This document shows positions 7,601-12,360 of a stretch of 12,360 nt of DNA, in pieces. Origin of the DNA: Faecalibacterium sp. UBA1771 (GTDB lineage: Bacteria; Bacillota; Clostridia; Oscillospirales; Ruminococcaceae); assembly GCA_002315315.1 (NCBI GenBank), contig DCGT01000015.1:837-13196 (forward strand), in the 5' to 3' direction. Position 1 is the first letter of the stretch; every line of letters begins with the position of its first letter. Under the pieces are notes generated by a model. The model had not been told where the DNA came from, did not search any database, and saw nothing but the letters and a program-made list of their open reading frames with translations. The translations under genes and the position numbers were made by a program.

Positions 7601-9530
7601 CGGTTCTTCTTTGATAGGAAGCAACGGTGTTGATATATTCCTCACGGCTCATATTGAGGTCGTAGGCTTTTCCGGAAAGGCTCTCGTGTATATTTTGCGG
7701 CAGGTCGGGAACAGAGTCGAGCATGGCAACATTTATGCTGTTCTTGTAATTGTTGAGATCCTGTGCGTATTTTACCTTTTGCTCCTCGGTTATTCTCGAA
7801 TTGTTTATTAAATTGTTGCTTAGGTATACGTTGGATGAGTTTTCAAACCTCGTATTTATATCGGGATAAGTTTTCTGCCATGCGTCCTTTACGGTGTCAA
7901 ACGCCTTCTGTTCCTCGGGTGTGAGGGTGTTGTTCTGTACCTTGGACAGAGGCGGGACAATCGTGGTCATACCGTTCTGGTCGGTATAAATCGGTCGAAG
8001 GTCATCGAGCGAATCTCCCGGCTTGGAGAAGAACAGACCGCCGTTCTGCGAACGGTTCATAAGAATGTACATTCTCTGAATCGTATTCTGAGATGCGGTG
8101 CCGTCAAGTATCTTGCGCATTTCGGTATTAAAGTCAAAGGTGCAGTTGGACGCCTCTTTGGCTATGCCGGTATAATCGTTTGCCGCGTCAAAAAAGTCCT
8201 TGGGAAACTTGTATGCCGTTCCGACCTTGTCGAATTCATAGCTTCGGAAGGCATCACGAATATCGTTAATATTATGGAATTGAATGGCGGTCATTTTTAT
8301 GCAGACACGGTCCTCCGCCTTTGACATATCGAGTCCGGCATCATCAAAGCACTGCTTCAGATTTGTGACGAAAGCTTTAAGCTGATCGCTGATATCGGCA
8401 GGCTCGAATATTTCATTGGGGTCATCATAAAATTGGTAATGGTTTGTCTTGGTGGGTGTGTCGGGACGGAATTTCATACCGTTGTCGCCCGACGACAGAT
8501 GACCGATACGCTTTTCGACGGGTTTGTTGTTGTTATCATAGGTACGGTCAAACAAAACTACCGTGCCTGTTTCCAAAAGGTCTGCAACGGCGAGAATGTT
8601 GTCCTCATCAGAGGTATGGATTTTAATTTTTGTTCCGTCGGTGGAACGTATAAGACCGCTGCTGAGCTTATCCTTCAGGTCATTGAAATTAAAGCCGTCA
8701 CCGTAGGCTGTTCTGAGCAGCTGCATCGTTCCGCGCTCGGAGCCGATACCGCGGTGAAGAGAATAAAGCGCTTCGCCCTCGATAAGACCGAGGTCTGCCT
8801 TGTAGTTGTCCGAAAGTCTGCTTTGTCTAATCAAGCTTGCATCTGTATTTGCGTACATTTCGGGATTTTCTAAAAAGTCCCTCGTAATCTCATACATTAC
8901 GGAATTGTCGAAAATCACCTGAGTGGCGTTCTCATATCCCATTTGATTGCCGTATTCCAACAAGACGTTTTTGTTGGACGCATGATTGCTCACGGAATTG
9001 AAAATATCGGTTTGACCGTCGGGACCGGGATAATCGGGGAAAAACTCGTTATCTGGCATAAGTCCGAAATTCTCAAGGGTTGAAGATACACCCGCCTCAC
9101 CCTTTGAATTCACGAAAACCATACGGGAGTGGGTTTCGAATTGAGCGTCGGTACCGCAGAAATAAAGACCCTGGTTGCCGGCGTAATTTGAAGCGTAGGT
9201 ATACAGCTTGTCAATATCGTCGGCATTAAATTCCGAAATCGCCTTAAACCCGGATGCGTATTGCGATATACTCATCTTTTCGCTGTCGAATTTAATTCCG
9301 TCAGGTGCGCCGAAGATGACATTTTTCTCAATGCTTACCGGTGCTCCCTCATCGTTGATGATATCCTTACCGTCGGGTGCAACGGCTTTTTCAAAATCAT
9401 AACCGCGAATAAGCATGGTGTGAGCGCGGTTGTTGATGTCGATACCGTTTTTGACAAGCTCGGCTTTAAAGCTTTCAAACCATTTTGCTTTTTCGGGATT
9501 CGGATTGACGTTTCTGCTTTGACCTTCCAT
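4677..9530 (-). CDS. Uncharacterised giant (1617-aa) modular protein, paralogue of the 347-aa neighbour
   Basis: It is the largest gene here, and I cannot assign it to a known family. There is no signal peptide, membrane helix, LPxTG or obvious catalytic motif. Asn/Gln/Asp are abundant and Cys is rare. The head (12-27, WFESFK) resembles that of the 347-aa protein. A motif of the form N/D-x-x-G-E-P followed by a hydrophobic residue recurs at about 57-67, 649-661, 925-935 and 1362-1372. A linked segment (helix, then Gly, then LFF/LYF-type strand, then a second hairpin ending near DG) recurs at about 103-150, 310-353, 483-527, 938-970 and 1373-1412; the last reads KKGETLLFFAKGDD. The rest looks mainly helical. 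The C-terminal domain at about 1446-1575 matches the 347-aa protein, with core IKEMVSGKNLDDKTLQKFTS (1510-1529). The tail is Gln/Asn-rich with QQQ runs. The start is fixed by GGAG 7 bases before the ATG. It could be a structural, adhesive or effector-like protein, but nothing in the sequence decides this. Confidence 0.85.
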   Translation of the reverse strand: MEGQSRNVNPNPEKAKWFESFKAELVKNGIDINNRAHTMLIRGYDFEKAVAPDGKDIINDEGAPVSIEKNVIFGAPDGIKFDSEKMSISQYASGFKAISEFNADDIDKLYTYASNYAGNQGLYFCGTDAQFETHSRMVFVNSKGEAGVSSTLENFGLMPDNEFFPDYPGPDGQTDIFNSVSNHASNKNVLLEYGNQMGYENATQVIFDNSVMYEITRDFLENPEMYANTDASLIRQSRLSDNYKADLGLIEGEALYSLHRGIGSERGTMQLLRTAYGDGFNFNDLKDKLSSGLIRSTDGTKIKIHTSDEDNILAVADLLETGTVVLFDRTYDNNNKPVEKRIGHLSSGDNGMKFRPDTPTKTNHYQFYDDPNEIFEPADISDQLKAFVTNLKQCFDDAGLDMSKAEDRVCIKMTAIQFHNINDIRDAFRSYEFDKVGTAYKFPKDFFDAANDYTGIAKEASNCTFDFNTEMRKILDGTASQNTIQRMYILMNRSQNGGLFFSKPGDSLDDLRPIYTDQNGMTTIVPPLSKVQNNTLTPEEQKAFDTVKDAWQKTYPDINTRFENSSNVYLSNNLINNSRITEEQKVKYAQDLNNYKNSINVAMLDSVPDLPQNIHESLSGKAYDLNMSREEYINTVASYQRRTDADIKGLINDNSGEPINFRSFSGREQRARENLSQQALKTFAGTTYDTTNYSNQIFDSALANDDLTQQEVNDIIRDRDLRYMLFDFDNSPNGLERNTLIARMYVGNGVGIGDGLSPQDAEITKQRMQAEAINQVLTDLTERDYSKYENMTDEQLVQNYDSFSKDTRWITIARAQLTRFENNPYVDAGLIKKARDCEEQYSGMVWTNINKMGFIQSQYYKQIDVNQILSLSTEQSTALYGITGMHEAAIINSLSNAYSQSLVGAESKMRSVIANKDGVEPADINFYNAKGEPLNSESLKDAVINKETVFGAASYGTAFPVHAFTFNGNNVAQESDISKHRDSVTAVNSSRKNELIAKANEGIDPNSPEYMKTTVGNFIRKANGVNPVALITSALDRFSDSISFESVNVSNRTEKFPRDDVRQAFADFIKSEKPTISFERFAEITGIPDAKRPSKAEMQQRQALTNKLIDNIVQYNKNGESSRIDKKTYDKIMDNANDTVSYRQFSSLFFDRRPGQEANNKALTEKFLSSPQNAVSVIAANFKRLIDETNALYGKINTDEDVVENFDRIFALGNAAGMEYNTPMETIIARIQSKTYVDANGETKHYNFKEMLDKETGSPQAANALLAAMAEAHEKAYEMQDMLSNRIEFITNPYYSYGLSDKINMNNAMEVMSGTGTYKAILQQDPSLRKYGNAIFNYRKNQMEDTLSFARREAIGMRECEAIYNSSGESIELDDFSRVFEEIKKGETLLFFAKGDDNPKAVKFDMTDGKIYPSITRIDLNREPAPTASEEIREIHSAIVDNLENIKYDKIFTAIERDKSLSKAQKEIESNVAYAQLKLSVAIKQSKADDLSTDPHVNRAALELVTAQTIKEMVSGKNLDDKTLQKFTSAKSRNELTNMLGKNPAVKEVLNELKKDPSKIRTVKPEELSKRIMQVNRNQQQREHIGNTIANARQNTNNSKTANNPQQQRNGGIAAAH

Positions 9531-9586
9531 TTTATTCTCCTATCGGAACTGTACCGTAAATGACTGCAAATCTTATTTTTAATGAA

Positions 9587-9624
9587 ATTATATCATAAGA
9601 CGACATCTCATAAAACAACAAATT
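9587..9624 (-). promoter_or_regulatory. Promoter of the 1617-aa gene: same architecture as its paralogue
   Basis: On the minus strand, TTATGATATAAT (9598-9587) is an extended -10 identical over 12 bases to that in front of the 347-aa gene. AATTTGTT (9624-9617) lies 18 bp upstream of it. There is no clear -35. The predicted start is near 9580, about 50 nt before the ATG, in a leader that holds the GGAG ribosome binding site. Confidence 0.65.
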
Positions 9625-9677
9625 ATGAACAAAGTTTAATTAATTTATGTAATTTGAGAAAAAAATTTACATTTTAC

Positions 9678-9706
9678 TTTACATCATCGGTTTTATGTGC
9701 TAAATT
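9678..9706 (+). promoter_or_regulatory. Probable promoter of the transporter gene
   Basis: TTTACA (9678-9683), a 17-bp spacer, then TAAATT (9701-9706) preceded by TGC, an extended -10. An alternative -10 is TACAAT at 9709-9714, but without a good -35. Both place the start at or just before the palindrome at 9720-9737. Confidence 0.5.
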
Positions 9707-9719
9707 GATACAATAATAA

Positions 9720-9737
9720 ACACATAATATTATGTGT
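9720..9737. promoter_or_regulatory. Exact 18-bp palindrome, candidate operator of the transporter gene
   Basis: ACACATAATATTATGTGT is its own reverse complement over all 18 bases. It lies between the -10 region and the AGGAGG ribosome binding site of the transporter, about where transcription should start or just after. This is a classic place for a dimeric repressor to bind. It has no T-tract, so it is not a terminator. Confidence 0.5.
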
Positions 9738-9762
9738 GTCATTTTGCAGGAGGAATCAAAAA

Positions 9763-11112
9763 ATGGATAATAACAGAGAGAGCCTTGGCAGCAGACTCGG
9801 CTTTATTCTGCTTTCGGCAGGCTGCGCCATAGGATTGGGAAATGTGTGGAAGTTCCCGTGGCGTGTCGGCACAAGCGGCGGCGGCGCTTTTGTACTGCTT
9901 TATGTTCTTGCGCTCGTTCTGCTCGGACTGCCCGTTATGACCGCTGAGCTTACCATCGGCAGAGCCGCTCAGGCAAGCCCGCTCAAAATGTTCAACAAGC
10001 TTGAAAAGCCCGGTCAGAAGTGGCACCTTATGGGACCGCTCGCTCTTCTCGGCAATATTATGCTGATGATGTTCTACACGACAATTGCAGGATATTTCTT
10101 CCACTATCTTATCAGATTTATCTCCGGAAATACCGAGACGCTTACATACGAGGCGACCGCCTCGAATATCGGCGTCAACATCGGCTTTATGGTGCTTGTT
10201 GTTGTGGTCGGATTTTTCGTGCTTTCATTCTCACTGCAGGGCGGATTGGAAAAGGTTAATAAGTATATGATGCTTGCGCTGCTCGCACTGCTTGTAATCC
10301 TTGCCGTACACAGTCTGACTCTTGACGGTGCCAAGGAAGGTATGACCTTCTATCTCAAGCCCGATTTTTCGGTCATCACCGGCAAGACGGTTGTTGCCGC
10401 CATGAATCAGGCATTCTTCAGCCTCTCGCTCGGTATGGGCTCTATGGCAATTTTCGGCAGCTACATCAAAAAGGAACGCACACTGCTCGGTGAGTCGGTC
10501 AACATAATCGCTCTCGATACCCTCGTTGCCATTCTCGCCGGTGTCATCATTTTCCCCGCCGCCTTCACCTACGGCATATCGGTTGACGCGGGACCCAAGC
10601 TCCTTTTCACAACCATGGTATCGGTATTTAACAATATGAACGGCGGTCGTGTTTGGGGTGCGCTGTTCTTCCTGTTTATGATTTTCGCCGCAATGTCCAC
10701 CGTGTTTGCAGTATTTGAGAACATTCTTCAGATGGTGCGAGAATACACCGGCTGGAGTCGTAAAAAGGGATGTCTGATTCTCGCAGTCGTAATGATTATC
10801 CTTTGTATGCCTATGGCTTTGTCGGGAAATATTCTTTACAACTTCAAGATATTCAACTGCTCCGCCCCCGGTGACGGCGTAAGTGATTTCTGCGGTTTCA
10901 CGGTAGAGAATATCATTCAGTCGTTCGGCTCCATCATTTACCTTGTTTTCGTAACACTGCGCTACGGTATCGGATGGGACGCCTTCGTTGCCGAAGCCAA
11001 CGCCGGCAAGGGCTTGAAGGTTCAGGGTTGGATGAAGTTTTTCTTCAAGTATTTTGCACCGGTAGTCGTAACTGCAATCTTCATCTACGGTCTCGTTACC
11101 TTCCCGTATTAA
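9763..11112 (+). CDS. NSS-family sodium-dependent amino-acid transporter
   Basis: This 449-aa inner-membrane symporter of the neurotransmitter:sodium symporter family (LeuT fold; bacterial relatives are LeuT, MhsT and TnaT) uses the sodium gradient to import amino acids, often hydrophobic or aromatic ones. Helix 1 carries the family hallmark GCAIGLGNVWKFPWRVG (20-36), with the unwound substrate/sodium site. Helix 6 shows FFSLSLGMGSMAIFGSYI (218-235), the other unwound half-site. Helix 8 has AMSTVFAVFENILQMVRE (310-327), matching the conserved Ser-rich sodium-site segment. The last helix is at about 431-447. The length is normal for bacterial members, which are shorter than the animal ones. 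The ATG at 9763 follows AGGAGG with 8 bases between. An in-frame ATG 27 bases upstream lies on the palindrome and has no ribosome binding site. The substrate is not determined by the sequence alone. Confidence 0.93.
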   Translation: MDNNRESLGSRLGFILLSAGCAIGLGNVWKFPWRVGTSGGGAFVLLYVLALVLLGLPVMTAELTIGRAAQASPLKMFNKLEKPGQKWHLMGPLALLGNIMLMMFYTTIAGYFFHYLIRFISGNTETLTYEATASNIGVNIGFMVLVVVVGFFVLSFSLQGGLEKVNKYMMLALLALLVILAVHSLTLDGAKEGMTFYLKPDFSVITGKTVVAAMNQAFFSLSLGMGSMAIFGSYIKKERTLLGESVNIIALDTLVAILAGVIIFPAAFTYGISVDAGPKLLFTTMVSVFNNMNGGRVWGALFFLFMIFAAMSTVFAVFENILQMVREYTGWSRKKGCLILAVVMIILCMPMALSGNILYNFKIFNCSAPGDGVSDFCGFTVENIIQSFGSIIYLVFVTLRYGIGWDAFVAEANAGKGLKVQGWMKFFFKYFAPVVVTAIFIYGLVTFPY

Positions 11113-11189
11113 TCGTATAAGACCGTGATTTCGCAATAAGTCGGGTTTTTGTAAGGATAACTGTACAAGCATTGAAATTGCTAAAACGG

Positions 11190-11252
11190 TAAAAATAAAA
11201 GGCAATGTATTTCAAAGACGCTCAGGTCAGAGAAAATACATTGCCTTGTTTT
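11190..11252. terminator. Bidirectional terminator between transporter and flavodoxin-rubredoxin genes
   Basis: A perfect 14-bp stem AAGGCAATGTATTT / AAATACATTGCCTT (11199-11212 / 11234-11247) encloses a 21-nt loop. The plus strand continues GTTTTTA and the minus strand continues TTATTTTTAC. The loop holds a small GAC...GTC pairing. It ends the two convergent genes. Confidence 0.8.
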
Positions 11253-11263
11253 TATCGGTTATG

Positions 11264-11890
11264 TTACGAAAGAGGCTTAAAGGCGGTTGACGGTTGGTGA
11301 CAGGTCGGGCACTCCTCCGGCGGGTTGTCACCGGTGTGAATATATCCGCAGACCGAGCAGACCCAGCGCTTTTGAACCTCGGCTTCCACCACGGGAGCAC
11401 CGGCAAGGAATTCCGAGATGTTGTCGGCAATTTTGCCTGCCTCTGTCTCGCTGAATTCACCCATATCGGCAAGCTTCATACCGGTAAGCTCCGCAAATTT
11501 GCCGAGAAGATGCGATTCTTCAAAGGTCAGTGTGTTCATGCGAAGCTCGCCTTTTGTAAAGTAGCTGTGGAATGACAGCGGCTTAGCAAGCTCTTTGAGA
11601 CTGTCAGCGACCGACGGAAACTCCTTGTCGGAGAATATTCCCTCGCCGACAACGATGACGTGCTTGTTGGCGAGCTTGCCCGCCATACGGTTCAGGAAAA
11701 GCTTGGTGAGCTGTGCGGTGTACGGACCTCTGAATCCGAACACGAGTACGATTGCATCATAAGAGGTTTCATCCTCTGCCATAAAAGGAGTATCGACGTC
11801 GATACAGTTACAGCCGAGCTTGTTTGCAATTATTTCAGCGAGTCTTTTTGCCGTTCCGTGATGAGTATCGTAGGTGACTATTGTTCTCAT
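11264..11890 (-). CDS. Flavodoxin-rubredoxin fusion protein
   Basis: This is a 208-aa cytoplasmic electron carrier. The N-terminal flavodoxin-like domain (about 1-160) begins MRTIVTYDTHHGTAKRLAE; the TYDTHHGTA stretch is the FMN phosphate-binding loop, and VFGFRGPYT (50-58) and VGEGIFSDKEFPS (81-93) are where the other flavin loops lie. A linker of about 15 residues leads to a C-terminal rubredoxin domain, WVCSVCGYIHTGDNPPEECP and onward, with Cys178, Cys181, Cys194 and Cys197 as iron ligands and the short spacing seen in rubrerythrin-type rubredoxins. It resembles the C-terminal two-thirds of flavorubredoxin without the metallo-beta-lactamase diiron domain, so it is probably a donor rather than a terminal oxygen or NO reductase. 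The rubrerythrin gene just upstream on the same strand is a natural electron acceptor (inference). A terminator lies between them, so this gene probably has its own promoter, but I see no good one. The start follows a weak AGG site. Confidence 0.88.
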   Translation of the reverse strand: MRTIVTYDTHHGTAKRLAEIIANKLGCNCIDVDTPFMAEDETSYDAIVLVFGFRGPYTAQLTKLFLNRMAGKLANKHVIVVGEGIFSDKEFPSVADSLKELAKPLSFHSYFTKGELRMNTLTFEESHLLGKFAELTGMKLADMGEFSETEAGKIADNISEFLAGAPVVEAEVQKRWVCSVCGYIHTGDNPPEECPTCHQPSTAFKPLS

Positions 11891-11944
11891 TTTTACCTCG
11901 TATATTTATAATTTAGTAATAGAACTTATTATCGAATACAGTGT

Positions 11945-11980
11945 ATTAAAAAGCGGATATATGTTCTGACATATATCCGC
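11945..11980 (-). terminator. Intrinsic terminator of the rubrerythrin gene
   Basis: A perfect 11-bp stem GCGGATATATG / CATATATCCGC (11953-11963 / 11970-11980) with loop TTCTGA. On the minus strand it is followed by TTTTTAATAC. It lies 24 bases after the rubrerythrin stop codon. Confidence 0.8.
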
Positions 11981-12003
11981 TTTTGTACCGAATTATTCGG
12001 AAA

Positions 12004-12360
12004 TCAGCCGAAATATCTCTGAAGCAGACCGGCGAAAGCCTTGCCGTGACGAGCCTCGTCACGAGCCATCTCGTGAATGGTGTCATGCAGAGCATCGAGA
12101 CCATACTGCTTGCAGAGCTTGGCAAGCTCGAATTTGCCGGCAGTGGCACCGTTCTCGGCGTCAACGCGCATCTGCAGATTCTTCTTGGAGGAATCGGTTA
12201 CGACCTCTCCGAGAAGCTCGGCGAACTTGGCGGCGTGCTCGGCCTCTTCAAGACCCGCCTTTTCCCAATACATACCGATTTCGGGATAGCCTTCACGGAA
12301 AGCTACGCGAGACATGGCAAGATACATACCGACCTCGCTGCACTCGCCCTCAAAGTTGGC
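12004..12360 (-). CDS. rbr: Rubrerythrin, C-terminal diiron domain (partial, runs off right edge)
   Basis: The reading frame is open to the window edge, so the in-frame ATG at 12327 is internal. The edge codons add ANFEGECSEVG before it, and FEGECSEVGMYLAMSR is the classic first metal-binding helix of rubrerythrin. EEAEHAAKFAELLGE and RDEARHGKAFAGLLQRYFG supply the other Glu and His ligands of the diiron site. Rubrerythrins reduce hydrogen peroxide to water in anaerobes, with electrons from rubredoxin. The protein stops right after the ferritin-like domain with no C-terminal rubredoxin. This agrees with the clostridial reverse rubrerythrin type (rubredoxin at the N-terminus, outside this window) or with a rubredoxin-less form. 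The flavodoxin-rubredoxin fusion encoded next to it may be its reductant (inference). Confidence 0.92.
   Translation of the reverse strand, partial: ANFEGECSEVGMYLAMSRVAFREGYPEIGMYWEKAGLEEAEHAAKFAELLGEVVTDSSKKNLQMRVDAENGATAGKFELAKLCKQYGLDALHDTIHEMARDEARHGKAFAGLLQRYFG

Noticed and set aside
8600..8760. Possible ADP-ribosyltransferase-like R/STS pattern in the giant protein (HRG near residue 260, HTSDED near 305)
   Set aside because: No matching ExE motif at a suitable distance and no supporting fold pattern; the resemblance is too thin to suggest a toxin.
9736..9762. Alternative upstream start for the transporter (nine extra residues)
   Set aside because: That ATG/GTG region sits on the palindrome without a ribosome binding site, whereas AGGAGG lies 8 bases before the ATG at 9763.
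10231..11205. 324-codon minus-strand open frame opposite the transporter
   Set aside because: It is antisense to a clear NSS transporter and would read through the bidirectional terminator; no start signal or domain.

Overview
The window looks like chromosomal DNA of an anaerobic Bacillota, most likely an uncultured gut-type clostridium of the Oscillospiraceae/Ruminococcaceae kind. The reasons are AGGAG-type ribosome binding sites, sigma-A promoters, moderate GC genes separated by very AT-rich spacers, and a rubrerythrin next to a flavodoxin-rubredoxin fusion, which is typical oxygen defence of strict anaerobes. The taxonomic placement is inference. I see no tRNA, rRNA, CRISPR array, IS element or integrase.

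Layout, left to right. (1) At 1-55 (minus) is the first 18 codons of a protein that resembles clostridial F420-0:gamma-glutamyl ligase-like proteins. It is preceded by a long 5' region with a good promoter (378-407) and a hairpin plus U-tract (250-295), so there is either a regulated leader or a small RNA of about 120 nt here. (2) At 525-2027 (minus) is a 500-aa L-fucose/L-arabinose isomerase-family protein with its own strong promoter and terminator. (3) At 2327-3265 (plus), divergent from it, is a membrane-anchored family 2 glycosyltransferase of the polyprenyl-phosphate type. (4) At 3419-4462 and 4677-9530 (both minus) are two proteins of unknown function, 347 and 1617 aa. They share a similar N-terminal head, a small internal repeated module and a homologous C-terminal helical domain, and each has a very similar promoter. 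(5) At 9763-11112 (plus) is a sodium-coupled NSS-family amino-acid transporter, with an exact 18-bp palindrome between its promoter and its ribosome binding site. (6) At 11264-11890 (minus) is a flavodoxin-rubredoxin fusion. At 12004 to the right edge (minus) is a rubrerythrin that runs off the window.

Most genes are single transcription units: nearly every gap contains a promoter and/or an intrinsic terminator, and two of the terminators work for convergent genes from both sides. The metabolic genes look like unrelated neighbours. The pair that clearly belongs together functionally is flavodoxin-rubredoxin with rubrerythrin (peroxide/oxygen detoxification).

The most unusual content is the paralogous pair 3419-4462 / 4677-9530. 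The two proteins share both ends, an internal module and a matching promoter architecture (an extended -10 with TTATGATATAAT and an AATTTGTT box 17-18 bp upstream). They look like members of one co-regulated, uncharacterised family of large, soluble, non-secreted-looking proteins. I recognise no known domain in them and assign no function.
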